A stretch of DNA of 64,000 bases from Deinococcus roseus (lineage in GTDB: Bacteria; Deinococcota; Deinococci; Deinococcales; Deinococcaceae): positions 62,001 to 126,000 of the forward strand of contig NZ_BMOD01000007.1 in NCBI RefSeq assembly GCF_014646895.1, read 5' to 3'. Positions 49,554 through 58,858 of the stretch are shown one piece after another; positions within the stretch are counted from its first letter, which is position 1; each line of letters begins with the position of its first letter. The notes beneath the pieces are model-generated. The model was not told where the DNA came from. It worked only from the letters and a program-made list of their open reading frames with translations, and ran no database searches. The position numbers and the translations under genes were made by a program.

Positions 49554-50690
49554 TCATGTGACCAGATGGGATGGAGAGGCGGGAAGCTGCACCGTGACGC
49601 AGAGCCCGCCTTCCCTTCTGGGAGCAAGGCTGAGCTTTCCATCGTGTGCCCGCGTGATACTCCCTGCGATGGCCAGACCCAGACCGACCCCAGCATGGTC
49701 GCTGGCCACCCGTTCATTTCCGCGCAAAAAAGGCTCTGAAAGCATCGACACCCGTTCTGCAGCAAGCACCTCGCCGGTGTTCTCAACAACAATCCTCACC
49801 CCAGCCGCATCAACGCCGGTGGTGACCCACACGGTGCCTTCGGGCAGGTTGTGGACAATGGCGTTGTGCATGAGGTTCATGACCAGTTGCAAGAGCCGGG
49901 CAGGTGAACCGGTGGTGAACGCCATGTCGCCCGAGGTCTCCAGGGTGACCCCGCGTTTTTCTGCGAGGGGAAGGAGCGTTTCGTTGGCTTCTTCTGCAAG
50001 GAGGGACAGGTCAACGTGCTCCCGGTGGAAAGACCGCTGATCGGCACGGCTGAGCAGCAACAGGGCTTCTGTGAGGCGAATGGCACGGGCATTGACGGTT
50101 TGCAGGCGCTCCACCAGATCAAGGGGATCAAGCTGTGGATTCTTGCGGGCCACTTCCAGCAGGGTCTGCATGATGGCCAGAGGGGTGCGCAGTTCGTGGG
50201 AGGCATTGGCAGCAAACCTCTGCTGCTCGGCAACGTGTGCCTCGAGTTGTGCAAGCATGGCATCAAAACTGTCGGCAAGCTCCCGGAACTCATCTGCTGG
50301 GCCTTCCAGCCGGATGCGGTGGGAGAGGGCACCCGTGGCAGCCCGGCGGGTGGCCTGGGTGATCAGGGTCAGGGGGGCCAGCATGCGCCCGGCAAGAAAC
50401 CACCCACCCAGCACCCCGAAAAAGAGCAGGAACCCCAGCACCGCGTAGGCTTTCGGCAGAAAAGCCCGCGCCAGATCCGAACGGTTGGGGATGAACGGAA
50501 GTCCAGGACGAATCCGACCGTCTTTTTCCAAAAGGTCAGGTTGCCAGGGCTGGATGTAGGTCTTCTCCGGAACGTAGCGCAGCAGAAACACCCACACGAT
50601 GGCCAGCAGCAATGCCCCCGCCAGCATCAAAAACCCCGCATAACTGAGGGTGAGTTTGAGGCGAACGCTCAGGCCCCTTTTTCTATTCAC
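49554..50690 (-). CDS. Sensor histidine kinase (VanS-like)
   Basis: 378 aa from GTG 50690. Two membrane helices (residues 12-38 and 80-104) flank a short outer loop of about 40 residues. HAMP follows, then the dimer/phospho-His helix RFAANASHELRTPLAIMQTL (H-box His), N-box LVMNLMHNAIVHNL, G boxes VRIVVENTG and DHAGVGLGLAIAGSI. It phosphorylates the adjacent response regulator; the two genes overlap by 8 bp. The small outer loop is like that of VanS-type kinases. The pair sits divergently next to a VanY-like peptidase gene. Sequence style recalls actinobacterial homologs. Confidence 0.9.
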   Translation of the reverse strand: MNRKRGLSVRLKLTLSYAGFLMLAGALLLAIVWVFLLRYVPEKTYIQPWQPDLLEKDGRIRPGLPFIPNRSDLARAFLPKAYAVLGFLLFFGVLGGWFLAGRMLAPLTLITQATRRAATGALSHRIRLEGPADEFRELADSFDAMLAQLEAHVAEQQRFAANASHELRTPLAIMQTLLEVARKNPQLDPLDLVERLQTVNARAIRLTEALLLLSRADQRSFHREHVDLSLLAEEANETLLPLAEKRGVTLETSGDMAFTTGSPARLLQLVMNLMHNAIVHNLPEGTVWVTTGVDAAGVRIVVENTGEVLAAERVSMLSEPFLRGNERVASDHAGVGLGLAIAGSITRAHDGKLSLAPRREGGLCVTVQLPASPSHLVT

Positions 50691-51378
50691 CCTCCAGCTC
50701 CGCAGGTACTGGTTCCGGGGAAGTGCCCATGCGGTAACCCACCCCGGGCACCGTGGAAATCAGCCAGGGTTCACCGAGCCGTTTGCGCAGGGCAGAAACC
50801 GTGATCCGCACGGCATTGGTGAAAGGGTCAGCGTTCTCATCCCAGGCCTGGTGCAGCAGGTCTTCGGAACGGACCACCCCGCCTTCCGCAGCCACCAGAA
50901 TTTCCAGCACCGCGAACTGCTTGCGGGTCAGGGCGACATAACGGCCCTCCCGGTAAACTTCCCGGCGGAACGGGTCCAGACGCAGTCCCAGCAGTTCCAG
51001 CACCGGGGGCCTGCTGTGGGCACGCCTGCGGTCCAGGGCCCTGAGCCGCAGCACCAGTTCTTGCAGCTCAAAAGGCTTGGTGAGGTAATCGTCTGCGCCA
51101 AGTTCAAACCCGGAAGCCTTGTCGTCCAGCCGACTGGCTGCGGTGAGCATCAGGATGGGCATGCCACTGCCTGACGCAACAATGCGCCTTGCCACCTCGT
51201 CCCCGGAAGGTCCGGGAATGTCGCGGTCCAGTATGGCAATGTCGTAGCTGTTGATGTTCAGCAGTTCCAGGGCGGTGTGACCCTCTCCGGCAATGTCGGC
51301 AGCCATGGCTTCCAGGCGTAGGCCATGCTGGATGGCGGCTGCCAGGTCAGCTTCATCCTCCACGATCAGCACTCGCAT
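50683..51378 (-). CDS. OmpR family response regulator (VanR-like)
   Basis: 231 aa. Receiver: MRVLIVEDEADLAAAIQHGL, phospho-Asp in YDIAILDRDIPG, Thr in ILMLTAASR, Lys in DYLTKPFELQELVLRL. C-terminal winged helix VALTRKQFAVLEILVAAEGG, NAVRITVSALRKRLGEP and PGVGYRMG. TAATCT lies 7 nt before the ATG (leaderless). It is divergent from the carboxypeptidase gene across 87 bp and is the natural candidate to regulate it. Very like VanR-type regulators of actinobacteria. Confidence 0.92.
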   Translation of the reverse strand: MRVLIVEDEADLAAAIQHGLRLEAMAADIAGEGHTALELLNINSYDIAILDRDIPGPSGDEVARRIVASGSGMPILMLTAASRLDDKASGFELGADDYLTKPFELQELVLRLRALDRRRAHSRPPVLELLGLRLDPFRREVYREGRYVALTRKQFAVLEILVAAEGGVVRSEDLLHQAWDENADPFTNAVRITVSALRKRLGEPWLISTVPGVGYRMGTSPEPVPAELEGE

Positions 51379-51465
51379 GCCTTTCAGATTAGCAGCCGCG
51401 ACATATCGTCAGCATATGCAAAACCCCATACGGGCAGGCAACAGCCCATTGCGTTCAATGAAGGC

Positions 51466-52092
51466 ATGACTTACAGCACCTCAGGCTGGACTGCTGTCCA
51501 GCGCATTCAGCCAGCCATTCTCGCTGCCCTGGTCGCATTCAGTGTGGGACCTGTGGGGGTCCAGCCTGACCTGCCCGTGGCAGCCACACCCTCCGGCAGA
51601 CCACAGGGGGTTCCTGTGTGGTCCAGTCCAGCACCTGTTGCTGGTGAGGCAGATGGGGTCGTCCCTGAAGGCACCACGGTTTTCGATGACCGGCATCCCG
51701 CCGTGAAAAAACTCAAACCGGACCTCCTGCTGGCCCTGCGCCGTGCTGCCACTGCTGCAGGGAAGGAAGGTCTTGTGTTCTTCGTCAACAGCGGCTGGCG
51801 GTCCCGCAAATACCAGAATGCGCTGCTTGAGGAGGCTGTCTCCAGGTACGGCTCGGAAAGGGAAGCGGCCCGCTGGGTGGCCACTGCAACCACCTCTCCA
51901 CACGTGTCTGGAAACGCCGTGGATCTCGGACCTGCTGCAGCCACAACCTGGCTGTCCAGGGAGGGGGCCAGATACGGGCTGTGCCAGATCTACAACAATG
52001 AACCCTGGCATTTTGAGTTGCGTCCGCAGGCAAAGGGCAAAGGTTGCCCTCCGCGTTACAGCGATCCCACACACGATCCCAGGATGCAGTGA
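51466..52092 (+). CDS. D-alanyl-D-alanine carboxypeptidase, VanY/M15B family
   Basis: 208 aa from ATG 51466. A weak N-terminal hydrophobic segment (IQPAILAALVAFSVGPVGV) probably exports or anchors it. M15B zinc peptidase motifs: SGWRSRKYQNALL, SPHVSGNAVDLGP (His and Asp zinc ligands) and NEPWHFEL (catalytic Glu and third His). It removes the terminal D-Ala from peptidoglycan stems, which can alter crosslinking or glycopeptide sensitivity. Divergent from VanR/VanS-like genes, so a self-contained wall-stress module is inferred. Confidence 0.9.
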   Translation: MTYSTSGWTAVQRIQPAILAALVAFSVGPVGVQPDLPVAATPSGRPQGVPVWSSPAPVAGEADGVVPEGTTVFDDRHPAVKKLKPDLLLALRRAATAAGKEGLVFFVNSGWRSRKYQNALLEEAVSRYGSEREAARWVATATTSPHVSGNAVDLGPAAATTWLSREGARYGLCQIYNNEPWHFELRPQAKGKGCPPRYSDPTHDPRMQ

Positions 52093-52161
52093 AGCCCCCA
52101 GACCCTGCAAACGCTCCCCTGCTGGAACTTTGACCCGAAATTCACGTACTCCCAGAACAAG

Positions 52162-52656
52162 ATGACGCTGGCTTTTCTGGTTTTTCTGTTGATCTGGCTG
52201 GTGGGGGTGGTGGGCACCTTCATTCCCGTGGTCCCGGCAACCCTGCTGATTTTTGTGGGCTCTGTGGTCGCCACCTTCATAGACGGCTTTCAATTCTCGG
52301 ATTTCTGGTTTCTGCTGGGTCTGGGAACCGTGAGCATTGCGATTGGTCTGGTGGACAACCTCACCTCCATCTGGGGCACCCGCAAGTATGGAGGCAGCAA
52401 ACGGGCCGCCTGGGGTGCCTTCTGGGGCAGCATTGTGGGCCTGGTGCTCCCCATGGGTCTGATTGTGGGACCGCTGGGTGGCGCTTTTCTGGTGGAGATG
52501 TACCTGGAGAAAAAACCCGTGGATCAGGCGTTGCGCAGTGCCTGGGGCACCCTGGTGGGGCTTCTGACTGGCATTGCAGCAAAACTGGTTCTGCACATCC
52601 TGGTGGGCATTTACGAACTCAACCGCCTGTGGGATCCTGCGCGGGCTTTGTTCTGA
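52162..52656 (+). CDS. DUF456 membrane protein
   Basis: 164 aa, four to five membrane helices rich in Gly, with the DUF456 marks WLVGVVGTFIPVVPATLLIF, WGTRKYGGSKRAAWGAFWGS, GLIVGPLGGAFLVEM and GTLVGLLTGIAAKLVLHI. Function unknown; small multipass proteins of this family are widespread. It starts 69 bp after the carboxypeptidase gene on the same strand and could be co-transcribed. No ribosome site is evident. Confidence 0.82.
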   Translation: MTLAFLVFLLIWLVGVVGTFIPVVPATLLIFVGSVVATFIDGFQFSDFWFLLGLGTVSIAIGLVDNLTSIWGTRKYGGSKRAAWGAFWGSIVGLVLPMGLIVGPLGGAFLVEMYLEKKPVDQALRSAWGTLVGLLTGIAAKLVLHILVGIYELNRLWDPARALF

Positions 52657-52845
52657 GGCCACTCCAGATGGGCTGCTGACAGTTGCCGTGTCAGGAGAAA
52701 CTTTCCCAGATCCATCATCTGGAATTTTCTTTTTGTGCAAGATGGGTTTCACGCACCTTTTGGCACCCCCCATCCGCAATTCTGGGGTTGACCTGTTCTG
52801 CAACCCTGTCCTTCTCCTGTCGCACCCCGGCTTTACACTGGAAGC

Positions 52846-55494
52846 ATGCCTGAGCGCACCTTGCTGATCCACCGGGACATCACCGCCCTTGCAGATTTCG
52901 TGCGGAACCACCATGCTGACTTTCCCACGGTGATTGCCACCAACCTGCTGTCCATGCGTTTTGTGCGCAAAGAGGCCGCAGCAGGGCTGCGCACCACCAC
53001 CCTCAAGCAGCTCTCACAACGCATGCTGGCCGGGCAGGGCATCCGGGTCATGTCCGAATTTGAACGGCGCAAAGTGCTGCAGCAGGTGCTGGAAAACATC
53101 CCCCTGAAGTACTTGCCTTTCAACCGCCCCACCCTCAGGCAGCTTTCCAGCATCTTTTCGGAACTGATGCACGCCGCCATTCCGCCCGAAAAACCCCTGC
53201 TGGTGGCCCGCACCGCCAGAGAGCAGGATGTGGCCCACTGTTATCAGGCCTACCTGACGCACCTGAAGGCCCACCTGCTGGCCGATCCTGCTGCAGTGGA
53301 GTTCTTTGCCCTGTCCTGTCCTGCTGAACCTGCAGCGTTTCTGGTGTATGGATACCCCTATTTTGACCGTGCCCAGCTGGAACTGCTGAACCGGGTGTGT
53401 GCCGCAGGCAGTGTGATCACCCTCACCAGCGAGAAGCACCGCGTTTTGCGCAAGGCCAGCGCTTCGCAACATGAACTGGAACGCCTGGGCTGGAAGGTCA
53501 AACAGGCCGCAAATTCCAGCCGCCAGACGGTGGGAACGCAGGCTGTGCATCACCTGCTGGAGGGCCAGGGACCTGTCCCGGAGGGCATCACCCACACCGC
53601 CCTGTCCAGCCCGGAAACAGAAGTGCAGCAGGTCTTTGGGCACGTTCACCAGCTGTTGCTGCGAGGGGTGCTTCCTGAGGACGTGGTGGTGGTGGTGCGG
53701 GACCAGGACACCTACCTCCCGCTGGTGCGGGAGGCCAGCAGACGCCTACAGTTGCCCATCCTGTGCGGCCAGATGCTGCCCCTCTCGTACACCCATCCGG
53801 CCAGACTGGTGCTGTCCCTGATTCGCGCGAACCAGAAGCACTGGGAACACCATGCGGCCCTGGAGGTGTTGCAGCATCCGCTCAGCCGTTTTGCCGACGA
53901 AATCAACCTGAAACGCAAGTCCCTGAAGGTGCCTCCCCAGCGGCTGCAAGACTGGAAACTGGGGGAGGATGCACGGGTGCTGCTCCTTCCTGCACAGGCC
54001 AGCGGAGCAAGTTATGGGGACCTCATCCGCGAAGCGCTGGCTTTTCTGGGCCTGGGTCACACGGTGCGCGGCACCCACCAGACCGCCATGGCGGTTTCAC
54101 GGGTGCTGGACATCCTGCAGTCGCTGTCCATGCTGGAAAAGCTGACCCTGGAAGAATTGCGTCTGGAACTGCTGGAAGACTTCATGGATGTGGGGGTGCC
54201 CACCGTGTATTCCCAGCGTGGGGTGCGCATCGCCAGCCCGCTGGCCCTCAGTGGCCGCAAGTACCAGCAGGTGTTCGTGCTGGGCCTCAGCGACACCCTG
54301 TTTCCGCAAAGGCCGGGGGCGGATGTGCTGCTGGACGACCACATCCGGGAACGCTGGGAACGTTCCGGGGTGGCGCTGGTCCGGCAGGGAGAACGCATGC
54401 ACACCGAGAGGGCTTACCTGCATGCCTGCCTGAATACGGCCATTGCAAAGCTGCACCTTTCCAGGCCCCTCTTTGACCTGCAAGGCCGGGCGCTGGACCC
54501 CTCTCCCCTTTGCAGAAACTTCCAGTCTGCTCCTGCACTGCAGGAAGCTGTTGCAGCCACCGAAATGGAAGCTGGACTGCAAGGCAGGGTGGAGGAAAGT
54601 GTGCAGTTGCGGGCAAAACTGGAACTGTCTCGGCAAAAGCTGCACACCTCACCCCACCACGGCCAGGTGCACTGGACCGTCCCGAAAAACCACGTGTGGA
54701 GCCCTTCGCAACTGGTGAAATTCGGGAATTGCCGTTTCCAGTGGCTGGCCGAGAAAGCCCTGAAGCTGTTGCCTTTCCCGGAGGTGGAAAAAAACCTGCA
54801 GCGCTCCACACAGGGCACGTTTTACCACAAGGTGCTGGAAGAACTGCTGCGTCCGCATGTGGGCACCCATCCAGATGCAGAAACCCTGCTTGCTGAATTG
54901 CCCGCTGCATTTGAACGGGCCGAAAAAAACCTGCTGGACACTGGAGAACTGCCTCCTCTGCCCCATTGGGCTTTTCAGCGTCTGGAGTTGCAGCAAAACC
55001 TGCAAAACTTTGTGAAAAGCCCCTTTTTCCTGTTTCAGGGCAGCGTTCCCCAGCAACTGGAAGTCCACATTGAACACACCCTGCACCTTCAGAATGGACC
55101 ATTCACCTTCCGGGGGATTGTGGACCGCATCGAGCAGACCGGACAGGGAACCACCGTGGTGGACTACAAAAGCCGGGGATACATCAGCGAAGTGCGGAAA
55201 GCGGACGGCAGCAAACTGGAAGTGCAATTGCCGCTGTACCTGATGGCGGTGAATGGACAGCTGGGCCGCTACCTGAGCATCCTGAACCGGGAAAAGCACC
55301 TGCTGAGAAGCGTAGGGCCAGCATCTGCAGACCGGGGCTACAGCTGGGAAAGCCACCAGCAGGAGGTGCTGGATTTTCTGGAAAACACGGCAACTTCAGT
55401 GGATCAGGGGGAGTTTCCCCCCACTCCAGGGGAAGGCACCTGCACACTCTGCGATTACGGAGCGCTGTGCCGGGTGAAGGCGAGGCAGGCATGA
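52846..55494 (+). CDS. addB: AddB-like helicase-nuclease subunit
   Basis: 882 aa. TACACT ends 6 nt before the ATG (leaderless). The N-terminal helicase-like half lacks a Walker A box (it starts LLIHRDITALADFVRNHH), as in degenerate AddB proteins; the FVLGLSDTLFPQRPGADVLL segment matches the AddB/RecC-type core. The C-terminal PD-(D/E)XK nuclease has FRGIVDRIEQTG then TTVVDYKSRG. Four Cys for an iron-sulfur cluster: one in KFGNCRFQW and three in CTLCDYGALC (C-x2-C-x5-C). With AddA it processes double-strand ends for RecA loading. The stop overlaps the addA start (ATGA). Confidence 0.85.
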   Translation: MPERTLLIHRDITALADFVRNHHADFPTVIATNLLSMRFVRKEAAAGLRTTTLKQLSQRMLAGQGIRVMSEFERRKVLQQVLENIPLKYLPFNRPTLRQLSSIFSELMHAAIPPEKPLLVARTAREQDVAHCYQAYLTHLKAHLLADPAAVEFFALSCPAEPAAFLVYGYPYFDRAQLELLNRVCAAGSVITLTSEKHRVLRKASASQHELERLGWKVKQAANSSRQTVGTQAVHHLLEGQGPVPEGITHTALSSPETEVQQVFGHVHQLLLRGVLPEDVVVVVRDQDTYLPLVREASRRLQLPILCGQMLPLSYTHPARLVLSLIRANQKHWEHHAALEVLQHPLSRFADEINLKRKSLKVPPQRLQDWKLGEDARVLLLPAQASGASYGDLIREALAFLGLGHTVRGTHQTAMAVSRVLDILQSLSMLEKLTLEELRLELLEDFMDVGVPTVYSQRGVRIASPLALSGRKYQQVFVLGLSDTLFPQRPGADVLLDDHIRERWERSGVALVRQGERMHTERAYLHACLNTAIAKLHLSRPLFDLQGRALDPSPLCRNFQSAPALQEAVAATEMEAGLQGRVEESVQLRAKLELSRQKLHTSPHHGQVHWTVPKNHVWSPSQLVKFGNCRFQWLAEKALKLLPFPEVEKNLQRSTQGTFYHKVLEELLRPHVGTHPDAETLLAELPAAFERAEKNLLDTGELPPLPHWAFQRLELQQNLQNFVKSPFFLFQGSVPQQLEVHIEHTLHLQNGPFTFRGIVDRIEQTGQGTTVVDYKSRGYISEVRKADGSKLEVQLPLYLMAVNGQLGRYLSILNREKHLLRSVGPASADRGYSWESHQQEVLDFLENTATSVDQGEFPPTPGEGTCTLCDYGALCRVKARQA

Positions 55495-58400
55495 CCCAGG
55501 AAAAACTCACGCCCAGACAGAAACTTGCCGTGACCGCTCCGGGCAATGTGGTGATTCAGGCGGGTGCAGGATCTGGCAAGACCCACGTGCTGGCCGAACG
55601 CATCATTTATTTGCTGGAACAGGGCCTGAAACCCAGAGAACTCTGCGCCGTGACCTTCACCGAAGCCGCTGCACGTGAGCTGCGCAGCCGGGTGGAAAGC
55701 CACCTGGAAAAGAAAGTTTCCGAAAACGAAATGCTCTGGGGAGACGTGCTGGACGACTTCCCAGAAGCGCAAATCTCCACCATCCACAGTTTGTGTGGGC
55801 GCATTGCCAGGGAACAACCGCTGGAAAGTGAGGCCAGCTTCAACATGCAGGTGCTGGATGAGGGGGCGTTTCAGAACTGGCTGGAGGAGGTGTTCCCGGA
55901 GGTTTTGCAGGGGCTTCCGCCTTCCGTCCATGCAGATTTGCCGTTTTCCCTGCTGTCGCAGGCTTTGCGTCGCCTGCTGGGGGATCCGCTCACTGCAGAA
56001 CTGGCCCTTGAAAAAGTGCAGGACCTCACCCCACAAGAACTGCGAGACCTCCAGAGGCAGCAACTGCAAACCCTGTGGGAAGGGCAGGAAGCCTGCCGCA
56101 AAGCGAAACTGAGCCTGCTCAGGGCGGTGACCTGCAAGGACCTTGCAGACCCGCTTTATCCCACTTACGCCCTCTTGCTGGAACTGCTGGAGTTGCCCGA
56201 TGCCATGGCCTTCAATGACCGCTTTTTCAGCATGCCTTACAGCAAAAGTGCAGGCAGGGCCCCCAGCTGGAGCACAGGGGGCAAAACGCTGGTGCATGAA
56301 ACGGTGGCGTGGCTCAGGGAAGTGTTCTGGAACGCCAGAATCCGTGAAGAAGACCTCTGGCACCACCGGGCACTGTTTCAATTGAAACAGGCTTATGCAC
56401 AGACCCTCCAGAAACGCTACGCCCTTTCCATGCGGGACAACGTGATGGGTTTTGCGGACCTGGAATACCACGCGAGACAGGCCATCTTGCACCCCCAGGT
56501 CAGGCAGTACTACCAGCAGCGCTGGAAGGTGCTCCTGATCGATGAATTTCAGGACACCAGTCCGGCCCAGTGGACCATCCTGAAAGGCCTGATTGAGGAA
56601 CGCACCCTCTACACCGTGGTGGGAGATGAGAAACAATCGATTTATGGCTTCAGGGGCTCGGATGTGAACCTGATCCAGACGCTGGCGCAGGACAACCAGC
56701 AGATGGGCAGCGTGGTGGACCTCGACATCAGTTTCCGCACCCACCACCAGCTGGTGGAGGTGGTGAACCGGGTTTTTGAGGTGCTGTTTCACGGGCAGGG
56801 CCACAGAAACAGCGTTCCGATGCGGTCCCTGCAGGCAGCCAGACCCCAGAAGCCCACCCCGGACCTGGGCAGCGTGGAAGTGCACGTGATCGCAGGAGAG
56901 CAAATGGGCGCTTTGCGGGAAGCCGAGGGCCGCCTGATGGTGTTGCGCATTCAGGATTTGATCCGCAGGCAGGTGCCGGTTTACGACCGCCAGCAGGGCA
57001 CGTTGCGCCCGGTGCGGCATCAGGACATCGCCGTGCTGTACCGGGCCAGAACCCACCTGGGCACTTACCTGAAGGCCTTCAAACAGGCCGGGATTCCCCA
57101 TGTGGTCGAGTCGGGGATGAACCTGTTTGACCGCCCGGAAGTGCAGGACCAGCTGATGTTCCTGCAGTTTCTGGCCAGTCCTTTCGATGACCTTGCGCTG
57201 GCGACCCTTTTGCGCAGCCCCTGTTTCATGCTCAGCGACCCTGAACTGTATGCGCTGACCCGCAACATGCAAGAAAGCCTGTGGCACACCCTGCAAAAAG
57301 ACGCTGCACACCGTGACATTGCCAGACTGTTGCAGGAGGTGTTGGCCGGAAGAAAAGACAGCAGCCCGGTGGAAGTGCTGGAAGTGCTGCATGAAAAAAC
57401 CCGTTACCCACTGGTGCTTTCCTGCCTGCCCGAAGCCGAGAGGCGGCTGCTCAATCTGTCCCGTTTCAAAGGGCTGCTGCGCGAACTGTACCTCCAGGGA
57501 CACACCGATGTGTTCAGTGCCGCGCAAGCACTGAAAAACCTGACCGAAGCCGGAATGGAAGTTCCAGAAGCCGTTCCCCCTTTTCAGGATGCCGTGCGTT
57601 TCATGACCATCCACAAATCCAAAGGGCTGGAATTCCCGGTGGTGGTGCTGCTGGACAGCCTGCATGTCAGCCCTCAATTCAAAGACCAGGTGCTGATCGA
57701 CAGCGAACTGGGGGTGGCATTAAAACACCCTGATGACACCCTGGATTTGCCTGAAGCTTACCTGACCCTGCACCAGGAGCAAACCAAACGCAGCGCCCTG
57801 GAAGAACTGCGGGTGAAATACGTGGCTTTCACGCGGGCAGCGGACCTGCTGATTCTGGGTTTGCCCCTCACCCGAAAACAGGAAGCCCCCTACCAGCAAT
57901 TGATGGAGGCCCTCGCGGGCACCGACCATGAAATCTACACCTATGAAGCCCAGCAGATCCCCTTGCTGGATCCGATCTTGCCCTTGCAAGCAGGTGCAGA
58001 CCCAGCGGATGCCCCCTCCGGTGCAGCTTTGCCTTTCCTGTTGCCTGAAAGCCTGCCCGTCACCTCGGTGGGGGTGTACCTGAAGTGCCCCAGGTCTTTT
58101 GAGTACCAGCACCTGCGAGGCATTCAGGGATTGAGCCTGCAGTGGAGCCGTCAGGCCCCCGGTCCGCGCATCCTGAGGGGCAAAAACATCGGAGGGCTGG
58201 TCCACACCGCGCTGGAAAACGGCTGGGTCGGGCTGCCAGATTTGCAGGAGCACCTGAAGGGAGAGCATCCTGCAGTGGTCCAGGAGGTGCACCGTCTGGT
58301 GTCCAGCCTGGGGCATGAGGCTTTCCAGGAACTGAAAAACCTGAATTTCACCCGCGAGCAGGCCTACAGCATTGCTTATGCAGGCATGACCTTTGAGGGG

Positions 58401-58721
58401 GTGGTGGATGCTTTCACGGACAGCTGGATCATCGATTACAAGACCGATTCCTTCATAAACCCGCAGCACCACCTGCCGCAGATGGCCCTCTACAGCCACC
58501 ACCTGAAGATCCCCAGGGCCAGTCTGGTGTACCTCAGGCACAACCAGTTGCACACCTTTGGGGCTGCAGAACTGCAAGAAGGCCTGCAAAACATCGATGT
58601 GATGCTGGAAGATTTGCGCTCCGGAAAACTGGAAGCCCGTCCCAGTGCCTTCAATTGCCGTTTCTGTCCTCACCAGATGCACTGCCCGGATGCGGTGCCC
58701 CCCTCTGAAACAGCAACCTGA
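55491..58721 (+). CDS. addA: AddA-like UvrD helicase-nuclease subunit
   Basis: 1076 aa. SF1 helicase motifs in order: Walker A IQAGAGSGKTHVL near residue 25, VTFTEAAARELRSRV, Walker B VLLIDEFQDTSPAQWTIL, VVGDEKQSIYGFRGSD, FMTIHKSKGLEFPVVVLLDS, and VKYVAFTRAADLL. The C-terminal nuclease has GVVDAFTDSWIIDYKTDS. Unusually for AddA, it also has a possible Fe-S set: Cys in YLKCPRSFEY and CRFCPHQMHC (C-x2-C-x5-C). It starts by ATGA overlap with addB. Role: helicase motor and one strand's nuclease in end resection. D. radiodurans itself lacks RecBC, so this is notable. Confidence 0.88.
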   Translation: MTQEKLTPRQKLAVTAPGNVVIQAGAGSGKTHVLAERIIYLLEQGLKPRELCAVTFTEAAARELRSRVESHLEKKVSENEMLWGDVLDDFPEAQISTIHSLCGRIAREQPLESEASFNMQVLDEGAFQNWLEEVFPEVLQGLPPSVHADLPFSLLSQALRRLLGDPLTAELALEKVQDLTPQELRDLQRQQLQTLWEGQEACRKAKLSLLRAVTCKDLADPLYPTYALLLELLELPDAMAFNDRFFSMPYSKSAGRAPSWSTGGKTLVHETVAWLREVFWNARIREEDLWHHRALFQLKQAYAQTLQKRYALSMRDNVMGFADLEYHARQAILHPQVRQYYQQRWKVLLIDEFQDTSPAQWTILKGLIEERTLYTVVGDEKQSIYGFRGSDVNLIQTLAQDNQQMGSVVDLDISFRTHHQLVEVVNRVFEVLFHGQGHRNSVPMRSLQAARPQKPTPDLGSVEVHVIAGEQMGALREAEGRLMVLRIQDLIRRQVPVYDRQQGTLRPVRHQDIAVLYRARTHLGTYLKAFKQAGIPHVVESGMNLFDRPEVQDQLMFLQFLASPFDDLALATLLRSPCFMLSDPELYALTRNMQESLWHTLQKDAAHRDIARLLQEVLAGRKDSSPVEVLEVLHEKTRYPLVLSCLPEAERRLLNLSRFKGLLRELYLQGHTDVFSAAQALKNLTEAGMEVPEAVPPFQDAVRFMTIHKSKGLEFPVVVLLDSLHVSPQFKDQVLIDSELGVALKHPDDTLDLPEAYLTLHQEQTKRSALEELRVKYVAFTRAADLLILGLPLTRKQEAPYQQLMEALAGTDHEIYTYEAQQIPLLDPILPLQAGADPADAPSGAALPFLLPESLPVTSVGVYLKCPRSFEYQHLRGIQGLSLQWSRQAPGPRILRGKNIGGLVHTALENGWVGLPDLQEHLKGEHPAVVQEVHRLVSSLGHEAFQELKNLNFTREQAYSIAYAGMTFEGVVDAFTDSWIIDYKTDSFINPQHHLPQMALYSHHLKIPRASLVYLRHNQLHTFGAAELQEGLQNIDVMLEDLRSGKLEARPSAFNCRFCPHQMHCPDAVPPSETAT

Positions 58722-58741
58722 AAGTTCTCTTTCAGGTTGCT
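58712..58741. terminator. Bidirectional terminator between addA and the desulfurase gene
   Basis: 13 bp perfect stem AGCAACCTGAAAG / CTTTCAGGTTGCT with loop TTCT; the addA stop lies in the left arm. It separates the convergent addBA and dndA-like operons. Confidence 0.75.
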
Positions 58742-58858
58742 TCTGCTGAATGCCAACCCCCGGTCTAACTGTTGACCAGGCTGCCCATCTGGGCATGCCT
58801 TCCCTCCACCTTTTCGCTCTGGGGTTGCAACCCACCCTCGCAGGTGAGGTTTTGCAGG

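Noticed and set aside
55455..57677. Long open frame (740 codons) on the minus strand
   Set aside because: Antisense to addA, whose helicase motifs are all intact; His/Gln-rich shadow.
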